Assembly (NCBI RefSeq): GCF_002776525.5
Contig: NC_045441.1
Coordinates: 107,816,041-107,880,040, forward strand
Source of the DNA: Piliocolobus tephrosceles
Lineage: Eukaryota > Chordata > Mammalia > Primates > Cercopithecidae
DNA: 64,000 bases
Reading direction: 5' to 3'
Positions within the stretch are counted from its first letter, which is position 1. The number at the start of each line of letters is the position of its first letter. A program made the position numbers and the translations under genes. Shown in pieces: positions 46,021 through 58,512 of this stretch. The notes beneath the pieces were generated by a model. That model saw nothing but the letters and a program-made list of their open reading frames with translations. It made no database searches and was not told the DNA's origin.

Positions 46021-47764
46021 TACCACTTCATGAGGTATAGCTATTAATAGACCCCCTGAAATATATAATGAGGACATCTTTCCTTCTGTATAATCTATAT
46101 ATAGATAATAGTAAGTAGATAGATAATTTTTATCTATCATTTATTGATTTATCTATATAATCAGTTTTCCTAATGTTTAAACTTACAGTGCTTCTTTTAA
46201 AGCACTAGCAATTGAAACTATTCAAACTTACTAGTCAAAAAAGTACATAAGGATTATAGAATGGAGAAGAGTGATTCTGTTAAATGGTACGCATACTTGT
46301 TTCACAGTAATGTCAACCTCAGACACCATGAGCCAGTCTCAGTGGGGCATACATGAAAGAAATAAAAAGCACAGTGTTTGACCATGTGATGCAATGGGGG
46401 TTACTTCTTTAGATACAGATTTTACTGATGGTTTAATATAGATATTTTTCTGAATTAAATGTTGAATGTACTCAATAATTGTGATTTCTTCCTATTCTCT
46501 AAGAATAACCTTTACACCAAAGCTTCTCAGTCTAACAATTGAGAAAAACTGGTTAGATAACTTCATTTTCCGAAAGGAAGGAAAGCACTGGACTCTAACA
46601 ACTTCTGTATTTATATCAATTCTACAAAAGTGATGATTATATTTACTAAACGATCTAAAATAAAAGATAAGACATCTTTACTAAAGAAGAGTTTATTATA
46701 TGAAATGTATCTTCGTAACAAGTCAATATACTCCTTCCAAAATTTTGTGAAGTGATGACTATCAAACAGTAGGGCAATAGTTTGGAAACTTCATCTAGTT
46801 GCAGGATCCTTCTGCCTTTGTATTTCCAAAAACACTTTAAATAGTTTCTCTAAATATAAAACAGACACAAATGAAGGCTCTGTGGTTGAAATCTGAAATG
46901 TGAAACACCTCTATGGGATCTTAGACCAATCTGAGATACCAATAGAAAACCTTGAAATAGAACATACGAATAATTTTTGAACAAATGTTAAATTAGTCTC
47001 CCTAATAAAATTAAGATAACATTAAAAAAACCAAACCATACACATATGCAAAATTCCAAGTGTCAAGTTGGAAATAAAATTTACTTGACAGTGGAATAAC
47101 AAATATTTTAAATTACTAATTTATATTTTCCAATAGCAATTTAACACAATTTTAAAATATGTACCTGGACAGTAACTCGATACTTAATCTAGTTAGGCTG
47201 CCCTTAGCACTACACTTAAACCTGTCCATGACAATAGATAATACTTTTATATGTAAAGAGAATCTGTGCAACGCACTTGGTACTCAACCAACTGGAAAAT
47301 GGCCTTGATTTAAAAACTTGAAAGCCAAATGTGTTCTCTATCAAAATTACAAACTACTGTTCTGATATATTATTGGATCATTTCACCAGCAGTGGACCAC
47401 AGATATACGCTTTATTAAAAAAGGGTGGCATGTTTTAAATGTCCATTAATGTGTGTTTAATTATAATAGAATGACTATAAAAGTCCATATGACATATACA
47501 TGAGGATCAAAACAATTAATTATAATCAGCATTAACTCAGTGAATACAAAATGAATGAGAAAGGGATGTTCAAAAGAAAAAAATGAAATGTAGAGAGCTT
47601 AAATATGAATAATTATACTGGATTTACTTTTATTAAAGAAATCAAGAAAAATTTAATACTCAGATTTTATACTTATGTGATTTAATAAGTATTTTTAAAA
47701 TGTATATTTTTATCAGTTGCCAAAAATTCCAAACTCACTGAAGTACATGAAAAGAGAACATACA
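46021..47764. other. Single-copy AT-rich DNA, no gene seen
   Basis: A small perfect hairpin (9-bp arms, 3-nt loop) lies at 46118-46138. Nothing else stands out. Confidence 0.45.
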
Positions 47765-48665
47765 TTTTTTCACTCATTTATTAATACAACAAATATTTAT
47801 TCAACATTTGTTAGAGAGATACCTAATTACATAATTATAATCAGTGTAATATGAACAATTACAAGAGTAATGTACCCAAAGAAGAGAATACTCAGTTCTG
47901 TGGGGCAGGGAATGGATTGGGAACATACTGAGAAATGCAGAAATATACTTCAGAGAGACAAAATCCTTTAAGGGTATTCTGAAGAATTAGTGGTAGTAGA
48001 GACATAAAAAGGGCAAGATTATTCCGGGAAGGACAGAAAGCATGAGCAGTAGCATGGGATTTGGAAGAGCAGTGTCTTCAGAAAACTACATTGTCCACTT
48101 GGATGAAGAGAAGTTTTAGGGGATACAGCAGGAGGTGAAGTTAGTTGGATGTAGGGAGCAGAGGCTGTTAAGACCTAGCTGAATAATTCAGACTTCTGGA
48201 CCCTGGGAAAGACTGAAATATTCAAAGTAGATGGGTAATGCAATCAGTTTTACATTTTAAAAAGACCACTGTGTTTACAGATAGAGTAAATATCAGTAAA
48301 TATTAGAAAGTATTAGTACATATCAGAAAGGATAGGGAGAAAGATAACAGAAAGCTACATTATCCCAGATGAGGTCCTCAGCTGAGACAGTGGCAGGGGA
48401 GCTCAAGAGAAGGGTGGAAACTCCCAAATGAACAATGATTTGAGGTTGGGACTGGGGAGATAAATAGAGGGACTAAATAGTAGAATGATCACCATGTTTT
48501 ACACGTGAGGATTTATTGGACTGTGGTATCTTTTACTAAAATGAAAAACAATACAAGGGAATAAAGGTCTGGGAGGAAATAATGAGTTCAGTTTTGGACA
48601 TGATGAAATTGATGTGCCTCCAAGATACACATGAAAAGATTTCAGACATCGGTTGTATATAACAC
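47765..48665 (-). mobile_element. L2 LINE (3' end and ORF2 end)
   Basis: 'cattta ttaatacaacaaata' marks the 3' end. Further in, 'aatcagttttacattttaaa aagaccactgtg' and 'gttcagttttggacatgatg aaattgatgtgcctcc' are clear reverse-complement L2 ORF2 landmarks. Degenerate. Confidence 0.65.
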
Positions 48666-49019
48666 AATTTTAAAATAGAGATCAGAAGAAAAATCAAAAA
48701 TCAGAATGTTTGCATTAGTTACAGTATGTTCATGCTCTGAAATGTTCAATTCCTACACATATATCTTTGATAGACTATAGCATTTTCAATGTGTAAAATA
48801 TTGCCCGTATGTACAAAGTTGAAAAAAGCACCTGCAGTAAGTATCATAGGTACAGCAGAGAGCTACAAATGTGACAATCAAAAGTTTGAGATGATATACT
48901 AATGCTCATGGACATGGACAAATTATTTTTTTAAACACGGAACAGAGTAAACTAAAAATGGCCGAAAAAATATATCAATCCAAAGATCAGCCATTTACTG
49001 TCCCTACATTATTCACATA
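48666..49019. other. No gene or repeat recognised
   Basis: AT-rich gap between two L2 copies; it could be further degenerate L2. Confidence 0.35.
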
Positions 49020-49855
49020 TCCATGCCTTTATTTTCATCGTTCAGGTACTGTTTTATTTTAGATGCTGGGAAGTAGCAACAAACAAGACAGAAAACATCA
49101 AGGCATCATGGATTTTACAGTAGTCAAAATTCAGCATAAACACATACACAAATAAATATATCCTTATTTCAGAGAGCAATAAACACAATGAAGAAAAAGA
49201 AAGCAGAATAAGGCAACAGAATGTGAAGAGTATCTATTTTAGAAAAGGTAGTCAGAGAAGAATTCTTTTTGAAGGGGAGAAAGGAAGGAGTTATGGAAAA
49301 ATACGGGAGAAAAAGACTCAAGTCAGAAGGATCAGCAAGTTCATATTCCCTAAGGCAAGAATCCCTTCCCTTATTGAAGGAAATAAATGCAGCATAGGCT
49401 GGAGCAGAGTGAAGGAAGAGAAGATGATGGGAGCTGATGTTGAAGAATATACTAGAGGTGAATATGACAGTGTTTTGGTGGCTGGAGACAGCAGTGTGGG
49501 TTTTATTCCACTCTAAGTGTAACCTGAATCCATTGGATGGCTGTGAGTAGAGAGTGAAAATATCTGGTTTCTAGTTTTTAAGAAATTAATTCAGGCTTCT
49601 ATGCAGAACTGTGGCTGTAATGGAGCAAGACTGGAAACAGGAAGAACAATGAGGAGGCTACAACTGTAGTCCAGGTGATAGATAGTCAAGGCTGGACCAG
49701 GATGGTGGTGGTGGAGCTGATGAGCAATGAACAGACTTGAGAAATGTGTTGAGAGTAGAGCAATGAGACTTACTGATGGATTGGAAAGTTTCAGCCATAA
49801 CAAGTTATTGGTCAAAATCACATCAGAGAAGGCCATGTGTCAAATAAAGTTTGGC
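49020..49855 (-). mobile_element. Second L2 LINE copy
   Basis: 'actgttttattttagatgct', 'ggctggagcagagtgaagg', 'gggttttattccactctaag' and 'aggaggctacaactgtagtc caggtgatag' match reverse-complement L2 in order. The 97-codon open frame at 49223-49516 is a by-product of this purine-rich sequence. Confidence 0.65.
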
Positions 49856-52796
49856 TGTTAAAAATTGACAAGCAATATTTCTACTAGGCTATTTTTGATC
49901 TGATTACACGAAAAAGTTTTAATGAATCAACACATTTAGAAAAGTTCTTGACTCTGAACACATCCTTATTGCAGAATTATTATTTCCTAGTGTACCCCTA
50001 TGGTTGCTAAGTTATGAGTGGGATACATTTAGAAGAAGAAAACAATTTTTTAAGGAACCCCAATGGAGGACACAAAAGACAAGACATAATGCTGATTTCT
50101 GTCTCTTACCTTGACTTATTCTCATCATATTTCTGAATATGTGAAAAAGATACGTGATAGTATCCATTAATGGCATTTGGTATGAAACTGTGATACCATA
50201 TATAAACACAAACCTAACAAATATTTTAGTCTGTAAATAGCAATAGTTATTTGTCATGTAAAATACTATGCAACATGAAAAAGGATTTTCATATATCTAC
50301 AAACAAGATTTTATTAGGTTTTCATTTTTAGAATGAAGAAATTTTTGGTTCATGAAAAATTACATGTGTTAAACATACATTTGAAGGCCAGTGAGTTTCA
50401 CTTGGTAGCTTAGATCACATGAGCCTAAAGAAAAGAAGTTCTAAACTCATGAAAATTGGAGTTTACTCAGGAAATACCGGTAGCATCTTAATGAAAGTGC
50501 CATGCATGCCCCTTCTGAAATTTAACACATGCAATGAACCTTCCCACATCTGTGGCAAATGCAGACTTTGCTGCCTTAAGGGCTTGGCATTTTCAGATAA
50601 AAAAGAATCAATGTCATTATACAGTATCTCTCTAGAGCATCGTAATTATTCTGCATGCATACAATATTTATTTAAAACTTAAAATTAAACTTGAAGAGGT
50701 GGTCATTTGAAAGCCGGCAGTCAGTGAACGGATCCTGTATTCATGAAAAAGAGAATATTTCTTCTAGAAGTTGAGAAATAGATCAAAACGGTCTTTCCAG
50801 TAACTGACACTTTAGTCATATAGATGCTTTTTATGTGTCAGATTTATTAATAAAGAAGGTCCATGGGAATGAGAGGAGGAAATCTTGAGGATGTGACTGT
50901 CAGTTTTTGATATGTCAGGTATAATTTTGTAGCTGTGATTTTTGGATTGCAGTACACACGCAGCATTGTACTGATGTTTGTGTACCTCTTTGTACTCATC
51001 ATTTGTGATGACTGGAAAAGAAGATAAGGCGGAGATGTTTTGATACAGGATTGAAACTTGAAACTACAGTCCTTCAATTTGAACAGTATTCCTGTTTCAT
51101 CTTTCTTTTCATGTTACCTTTTTAACTTTTGCCACTGATGTAAAAGGAAAAAAAAAAAAAAGAAAATTTGAAAAGATGCCAGGTGTTGGTTCTTATCTGG
51201 GTGAAGGATCACAGAAGTAGAGGATAAAATATAGTTTGTAGTTTGTCACAGCAGCAGACTTATGAAGATCAAACACTTGTCAACAACAACTGTTTGTCCT
51301 CCTATGGCTATCATAGCATTATTAAGATGGTGACATCTCTTCATAGTTGGTACATTTTGCCAAGATTGTAGTATGTAATTTCCAATTAGTTTAACAGGGT
51401 GTGTTCTGCTGTAATGAATACAGTCTTCCTTAATTGCTTTTGGCTGATTCCTGAAATAAAAGAGCATTACCGTGTTACAAATACATGGGTCGGTCACTGT
51501 GAAATTCAGAATGATATGATCTCTTTTAAGTCATCAAAAATAACACAAAAACAGGTATTTCCAAAAAAAGGAGGTAAAGCAGTTTATTTTTACGATGTCT
51601 GAACTGAGAATGCAACAAAACTGAAAAGTAAAAGAATTGTGCCAAACTTTTTTTCTCTTATTTTGGTTACCGTTTTACTGTGCTTGGCAAGTAAACACTT
51701 TGCCCTCCCCATATTGACTTGTATGAATAGACCAGCTGCTTGTGTGTTAAATTTTGCACTGTGTCATGCAATTATTTGTGAAAATTCTCATATTTAATCA
51801 AAGAGATCAATAATGAGTAACTGATTTTCCACAAACTTATTGCTTTTTCTTCTTTTTTGTTAACTCCTGCAGATGTCAGTATACCCTGAATGTCTAACAG
51901 TAGTGGTCCATATTCAACTCAGATTATTTCTGTGAACCTTACCTTCGTGAGGTCTCAGAGCCAATAGTGCCTTTCAGAGCTTGCAGTGACTACAGCATTG
52001 TTGAATTTCTCACGATTCCTTCTAAGTTACCTCTTTTAGCAGTAGTTGCTCTCAGTAGCCATATGATGTCCTAAAGAGCCAGAGGGGCTGGAAAAAATTT
52101 ACAGTTACCATGTGCCCAAAAAAAAGGAACCAAAAACAAAGAAGAAAATTTGAATAACAAAGTCTTGGGTAGAGAGGTGAGGCCATTAAAACATAAAGAC
52201 ATAAACTTTTAGGTGAAAAAGATACTTCTTTAATACTTTCAGAGATTTTGTGTGGCTTTAATTTTTATGTGGGGTTTGTACTTCTATACATGCCACACAA
52301 AACCACTTGAGAAAACCAACTAAAACATCATAAAACTTTGTGCATATAGCTAATAAAATTACATCATATTTATAAAGATCACTTTGCAAATTGTGACTTA
52401 ATCTATGTACCTATTGTAACTTCAGATAAGTCTAAACTTGTCCAGAGGGTTCTAATTAATGACCAGTTCCCAGAAATAAGAAAATAAGAAAAGGCCACGA
52501 CATAATCTAGCCAGTTAGATTGGCTGATTCAATATAACTCAGTGTAATTTTCTCCAGTGACTTATTTCTATTAGCATGTATTTATTTTATTGTGTTAAAG
52601 TTTTCAGAAAATAATACACGTATGTATTGCTAAAAGGCTTATGCCACTGTAAAGCTTTTCTTACTGCAATCCCTAACTATTCTACTCAGCAAAGACAACT
52701 ATTTTCAATATTTCTAAGGTGTTTCCTCTGGTATTAATGTTTATTTATTTATAAAATATATATATTTTTCTTATATATAAATATGTATTGTATTAA
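49856..52796. other. Nearly 3 kb of repeat-poor DNA with exon-like motifs
   Basis: No interspersed repeat is recognised, which is unusual for this window. On the minus strand, three stretches begin at strong acceptor-like sites: 'ttttttccag' before 52087, 'ttttatttcag' before 51450 and 'cttcttttccag' before 51011. A donor-like 'aaggtaagg' follows 51943. Frames near them stay open for 70-80 codons. No protein family is recognised, so this may be regulatory or pseudogenic. Confidence 0.3.
52059..52164 (+). repeat. Source block of a local duplication
   Basis: From 'agccatatgatgtcctaaag' to 'gaataacaaagtctt'. The same order of sequence reappears at 53092-53262 with a few substitutions and an expanded A-rich middle. 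Confidence 0.93.
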
Positions 52797-53161
52797 TCTG
52801 TTCTTATATTGCTATAAAGAAATACTCGAGACTGGGTAATTTGTAAAGAAAAGGGATTTAATTGGCTAACGGTTCCGCAGGCTATATAGAAAGCATACTG
52901 GCATCTGCTCAGCTTCTCAGGAAACCTCAGAAAACTTGCAATCAGGGCAGAAGGTGAAGAGGGAGCAGGAGCAAGAGAGTGAGGGAGGAGGTGTTACACA
53001 CAATTTTAAACAATCAAATCTCCTGAGAATTCACTCACTATCATGAGAATAGTACCAAGAGGATGGTGCTAAACCAATCATGTAGCCATATCAGCAGCCA
53101 TATGAGGTCCTAAAGAGCCAGAGGGGCTGGAAAAAATTTAGAGTTACCATGTGGGCCAACG

Positions 53162-53192
<31 letters not shown>

Positions 53193-53404
53193 AAAAAAAA
53201 AAAAAAAAAAAAGAAGGGGGGGAACCAAAAACAAGGAAGAAAATTTGAATAACAAAGTCTTTCATGAGAATTTCATGAGGTAAAAACAAATCATGAGAAA
53301 TTCATCCCCATGATCCAGTCACCTCCCACAAGACCCTACCTCCAACATTGGGGATTACAATTCAACCTGAGATTTGGATGGGGACACAAATCGCAACCAT
53401 ATCA
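52797..53404 (-). mobile_element. MST/THE1-type MaLR LTR, interrupted by a copied block
   Basis: 'attaatctgttcttatattg ctataaagaaatactcgaga' begins the reverse-complement LTR. 'gggcagaaggtgaagaggg', 'attcactcactatcatgaga' and, after the inserted block, 'ccagtcacctcccacaagac' and 'gagatttggatggggacaca' complete it to 'accatatca'. Confidence 0.85.
53092..53262 (+). repeat. Copied block inserted in the LTR
   Basis: Matches 52059-52164 at both ends. The middle differs: 8 A in the source have become a (CAA)n plus long A-run plus G-run (53161-53222). Short repeats of 'catgag' and 'tagccatat' clutter the junctions. Confidence 0.9.
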
Positions 53405-53799
53405 GATGTGTATATTTATTTGATTTTTCTTGATTTCTATTTCACCTTATATAAGTAATATATTTACTTTTTGCTTTTGAAGTATAAGATTAACCTCTCT
53501 CTAATACTCCTCACCTACATCCTGTCTCCCACTCTGTCATTATAATTAAATTATACATTTTTGGTTAAGGTAATAGTGAGTGTTTACGTAAATACTATTA
53601 CATAAACATTTTTCACTTTGGGGTCAAAGGGTAAATTATAATTATAGTTCCTTTCCAAAAATGCCTTTTGTTTGTTTGTAGATTTAATGTTGCATCAGTT
53701 GTTTGCTTTTTTTTAGAAGTATTTTTTATTTATGTTTTCTGTATTTTTCAAAATAAATGTATTAAAATAAATTTTCCAAAAAATATGTCATGTCGATCA
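53405..53799. other. No gene or repeat recognised
   Basis: AT-rich; possibly more degenerate LINE sequence. Confidence 0.35.
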
Positions 53800-55100
53800 G
53801 ACTTTTTTTTCTAAGTTTTGAAACATAATCCTAAGCAACTTCTGCCTTCTCCCTCCACCAGGCCTCCATCTCTTCCTGTGATCTATGCTCTCTTTTGGTG
53901 GTGCACAGTTGACTATATTGGTCCCTACCTTTGTTGGCATCTTGTATTCGAACCCTTGATTCTTGAATCTTCCTCTTTGCTTTTTTCTCAGGTATTCCCA
54001 AAGCATATTATCTATAATTTTCCTAAGAAAGAGTGCGCAGGAGACATACTGATCTATTTTAGACATCGAATATCCAGATATATCTCTATGCTACCCTCAT
54101 ATATGATTGATAATTTGGAAATCACATTATAATAAAATTTCTAGGCACTGAGTCATATTCTTCTGGAACTCATGGTTGCTTTTAAGTATTCCAATACAAT
54201 TCTTATTTCTAAGCATTTCTCCGTGACTTACATCTAGTTCTAAAAAGATTCATCGAATCTTATTTTAACCCCCCTTTTCCTGAAAGTTCATGACAATCTG
54301 CCTTGGAGGGTCTTTCTTCATTGTGCTTAGCCTTCAGTGGACTCTTTCCATTTAGAGAAAAATGTCCTTCAGCTCTAGGAAACGTTCTTAAATTGATATT
54401 GATAATTTTGTCACATCTATTTTATTCTTTAGTTTTGGGTTTTGTATCTCTTTGATTTGTTCTCTATTTTTTTCTTCTCCTACTGTTTTTCACCATTTAC
54501 TTTTTTCTATTTTCTGGGACATTTCCTTGATACTATCATCCAAACCTTCTGATATTTTTTTCTAGTAATTATATGTTGAATTCTAATAAATCTTTCTTGC
54601 TCTTTGATTATTTCTTCTTGTAATACCCCATTTCTTATAGGTACATATCTTCCCTCATCAATCAAGATAATAATAATAATAATGTTTATAATTTTAAAAA
54701 TAGAGTTTTCTTTGTGCCATATAGTGTCTTTTTCTTCCAGTTTATTCTCTATTTTGTGGGGCTCTGTATTTTACATTAGAGACTTTCTTTAAATATTGGG
54801 GGTTCCTCAGCTGTTCATCATACTGACAGTAAGGTGCAATTACAAATTTAAAAACACCATGCAAACAACTGGTTGAAATCTCTTGGTATTTGGAAAAGAC
54901 TTTCAACATGACTACTTATGTGAGGATATCTTTGAATGTCAGAGCCCATGTATCTTTTTGTTGAACTTCTTTATTTTCTCCAGAGAAGAATTCTTGATAT
55001 CTTTTGAGAGCAGGTGGGAGGGGTAGATGGGTGTGAGATTGGCTGCAGTCACTCTGCGAGGCTTGGGGAGAGAGCTGCAGTGGTTTACCGCGCTTCACAT
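53800..55100 (-). mobile_element. Old L1-class LINE (L1M or HAL1)
   Basis: 'gaaagagtgcgcaggagaca', 'tatgattgataatttggaaa', 'gccttggagggtctttcttc attgtgctt' and 'tttctgggacatttccttga' follow a familiar reverse-complement L1-class ORF2 series. It ends near 'gagagctgcagtggttta'. Open frames at 53797-54066 and 53818-54132 are fortuitous. Confidence 0.45.
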
Positions 55101-56518
55101 GCACTCTAAACCCTACCCATAATCATCTCTACTCTCCAATATGCCTGGGTATCCTGGACTTTGTAACACTTCTGGTGCTTTCTCCTCCAAAGAATAAAGC
55201 TCTGGTTTTTGAAGGGAAAGCATTAGGGGAGAAGTAGCCTGAAGGTGTGGGGCAGGTAGCCTGTTAACGCTAAAGGAAGCCCACTTTCGTATTTCTTTGC
55301 TTGATATTAGGCTTCAGAAGCTTTGGTGGGCACTTTATTAGGTAAAAGTTTTCAGTTATACTTATTTTTCATAAGATAATTTGAATTTCATTTTGAGGTA
55401 ACACTTTATTGAAAGCTTTATAGCTGACCAGGTGCATTAAACTAAATACTTTTTCTTCGTCTACTAATTTTGTAATTTTGTTAAAGAAAGGAAGGCTTTG
55501 GGTTTGAGTGACTTTGACTCCCTATAAAATCCCATGCTACTTATTGCTCTTGTTTCTATTATCCCGTATAGGCTGCAGGGTTTCTTTTCCCTCTCCAGGG
55601 GCCTCACAATAGACTTGCCAAATTGTAATTATCACGGCAAATCATTTTGTTCTGACAAATAAAACCTACATGTTTTATTTTATTCCATTTTCTGGAGCTA
55701 CCTAGTTTAGCCTAAGTTTTCAAAAGTAATCACTAGTCTTTTTGAATCTTGGGAGTGTATTTCCTCAGACTCTATAATGCACATAGTGTAAAGCCATTTA
55801 AAGTGATGTTAATTTTTTCTTAGAAATACTATTTCAAATAATCATGCAGAGAAAAAAAAGTGAAAATGACTATTTATATCAACTGAGGACCTTAGTGAGA
55901 GCTGTTAAAGGGTTGAGAAATAGGGAAGTTTAAACAAAGAAACCTGGATTAGTTAGCCAAGAAAAAAGTTTAACTGCATCCACAGATCAAGAAAAATAAT
56001 AATCTATTGTTCTGTATAGCTGGACGAGACAGAAGAGGAATTCAGTATAAAGTGAACCACAGAAATTATGAAACTTATGTCTCCACCTTGACTTTCACCA
56101 ACACTTCAGGGAACTTTAAAAAAGGATCAACATATAGGTTAAGGCAAACTGAATGTTTAGGTAAAAAGACATGAATTATAACAATTAACTACAAATCATC
56201 CTAAGAATCTCCCCTAAAGACATAAAAATTTCATTCATTCAGAGATATCAAATTCAGAATAACTATATAAGAAATCAATTAAACCAATTGGTTTAGTGAA
56301 AGTAATAACATTCATCTCCATTTTTAATACAACCCTCCCCCAGGAAAACAACAAACAAAAACAAGGGGGGGGGGGTGTGTGTGTCCACTGAATGAGTCAT
56401 CCAATGGAGGCAAAAAATAGATTACGTAGGTTTGAGACCCCCATCACAAGTATGTATTTTCTTCCTGAGACTGCCTCTTTAACCTGGTAACTTCTGGGAG
56501 GTACCACACTGGGCAGGC
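55101..56518. other. No gene recognised; contains an 11-base G-run
   Basis: Mostly unassigned. A G-run (56365-56375) abuts a short GT run. The last ~120 bp (about 56400-56518) flank the unidentified repeat segment and may belong to the same element. Confidence 0.4.
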
Positions 56519-56745
56519 TGTTGCTCTAGTTTTCATCATACTCTAGTCCACCCATCAGGCCAGAAGGTGCCTCTTCCAAATACGCAGAGCTACTGGGCTT
56601 CGCCAGAATGACTATATACCAGAGCAAAGGCTGACTTGGCTTTCTTAGTGTTCTTCACACATGTTTATCCACGAAATGTAGTTCTAAGACTGGAAAGTTT
56701 TTCACTCAACTTTTCTTCCTTCAAGCTCTAATTTCTGCTTTAATT
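56519..56745. repeat. Unidentified ~230-bp segment (copy 2)
   Basis: Homologous over its length to 29581-29811 in the same orientation, from 'gttgctctagttt' to 'ctgctttaattttgt'. Here it is not inside an Alu. A (GTT)n run follows at about 56744-56771. Confidence 0.85.
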
Positions 56746-56821
56746 TTGTTTAGTTGTTGTTGTTGTTGTTTGTTTGGATTGGGGTACCTTCTACAACTGA
56801 GGAGCAAATTGATATAAACTA

Positions 56822-57177
56822 GATTTTAAAATTAGTAGGAAAAATGTGTGTGTGTGTATATAAACACACATGTATATACATATATACTGTGCATTCTGTC
56901 CACTTTGTATATTAGAAACTGCCCCATGAAAATTTGCATATGTATCATCATACCTGGTAATCAGCACTAATCATTACTGAATCTGATAATAAGATGGGAA
57001 TTTGCGCCTGAAGGAGTCTTGTTTGGGATTGATTGAAGGCAAGTAGCTTGTTAGTTATTAGTTAATTAATGCTGAAGTCTGCATATCACATGGAAATCTG
57101 GACTTCAGGATGGACATGGTTCATGGGTGTGACCTGGGAACTGTGTCCTGTGGGAAAGAGTAAGTGCATTTCATGTA
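56822..57177. other. No gene; GT/TA microsatellites
   Basis: A (GT)n run and TA/CA-rich alternation at about 56843-56886. The rest is unassigned. Confidence 0.45.
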
Positions 57178-57364
57178 GAGTGAATTGAGGGGTAAGAGAG
57201 AAGGACACACACACACACACACACATGTATATATACAACACATATATGTTAAGTATTGAGTGAATTGAGGCAGAAGTAAGAAAGATACACATGTACACAC
57301 AGTTATACATACATATATAAATATAAACATACATATACACACACATACAACACATATATATTAA
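57178..57364. repeat. Tandem duplication of a (CA)n-containing unit
   Basis: Two units start with 'gtgaattgagg' (80 bp apart, the shared word at 57181 and 57261) and end with 'acaacacatatat' plus 'ttaa'. The first has a pure CA run; the second has an interrupted, longer CA/TA run. Confidence 0.85.
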
Positions 57365-57902
57365 ATAGTTAAAAGGGTGGCTTACAGATTCTGAATTAGA
57401 GAGTCAAAAGCCATTAACAATCATCTTCTCTGTTTTCTTCTAATAGAATACAGCCTGGAAAGCTTGAATTCTAGATTTCTCAGTCTGTTTCACAGTTAGG
57501 AGAGACCACATGACAGAGCTCTGTATAAGGAGGGTAAGTGGAATCTCCTGCAAAATACTTATCTCTTCTTCATGCTTAGAGAGCAAAGTAGGGAAACAGG
57601 TACCTGGGTCACCAAACCAAATGACAAAATACTGCATGCTGAGAACAGTGGAGTAGAAGATGGAAAGAGTCTCACTGATTGTCTTACTGAGCGGCTGTGC
57701 CAGCCCAGAACCTTCTACCACTGGCCTTTGTTGTGTGAAACATTTATACCCCTTTCTGTTTAAGCCAGGGTAGCAGGAATTCAGAGTATTCAATTATTTA
57801 CAGCTTGGAATACAACTCTGCTGAAAAAGATTATGCAATAACATGATTCAAGGTTAAATAACTTCAAGAAGACCTTGAATAATCAATGCTATATAGTTAT
57901 GT
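57365..57902. other. Unassigned; possible old LTR at about 57650-57800
   Basis: 'gaagatggaaagagtctcac' and 'ctgtttaagccagggtagca' vaguely follow the end of an old MLT1-class LTR. A 117-codon minus-strand frame (57440-57793) lacks any signature. Confidence 0.3.
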
Positions 57903-58291
57903 CATAGTCTGTTTTCTGTTGCTTATCACAGAATACCTGCAACTGGGTAATTTATTTAAAAAAGGAACTTAACTTCTTACAGTGATGGAGGTTGAGAAGT
58001 CCAAGGTCAAGGGGCTGAATCTAGTGAGAGAATTCTTGCTGGTGGAGATGCTCTGCAGAGTCCCAAGGTGATGCAGTGCCTCACATGACAAAGGGGCTAA
58101 GAATACTGACATCTCTCCTTCCCCTCTTAGCGTGCCACTTGCATGATAACTCATTAATCCATTAATTTATGGTGGCAGAGCCCTCATGACTCTATTACCT
58201 CTTAAATGCCCTCCCTCTCTTTCAATATTTCTACACTGGAGGTTAAATTTCATCATGTGTTTTGGAGGGGACAAATATTCCAACTATAGCA
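57903..58291 (-). mobile_element. MaLR LTR (MST/MLT class)
   Basis: 'catagtctgttttctgttgc', 'aactgggtaatttatttaaa', 'gaagtccaaggtcaaggggc' and 'gagccctcatgactctatta cctctt' to 'ggggacaaatattccaacta'. This is the complete reverse-complement MaLR LTR order. Confidence 0.75.
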
Positions 58292-58419
58292 AGTTACATA
58301 AATATTAAAAGTTATATTTTTTTAAGGCAGATATCTTATAGACTTCAAAAATTTTCCAAGGGTGGATATAGTATTTAAGATTACTCAATGTAGTTGACCA
58401 TGTACCTCCCAATTTCCCC

Positions 58420-58512
58420 ACATTTTTCTTAGAAGCCTTACTGAGATACCATGTGCATGCTCTATATTATATAGAATGCTCTATATAATTCACCTATTTA
58501 AAGTGTACAGTT
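58420..58512 (-). mobile_element. L1M 3' UTR, left part
   Basis: 'ttactgagataccatgtgca' and 'attcacctatttaaagtgta c' are an L1M 3' UTR in reverse complement. It is split by a younger L1 and continues at 59315. Confidence 0.6.

Noticed and set aside
49223..49516. 97-codon lysine/glutamate-rich frame
   Set aside because: It lies in purine-rich reverse-complement L2 sequence, which often lacks stops by composition.
57440..57793. 117-codon minus-strand frame
   Set aside because: No signature, and it overlaps sequence that looks like an old LTR.
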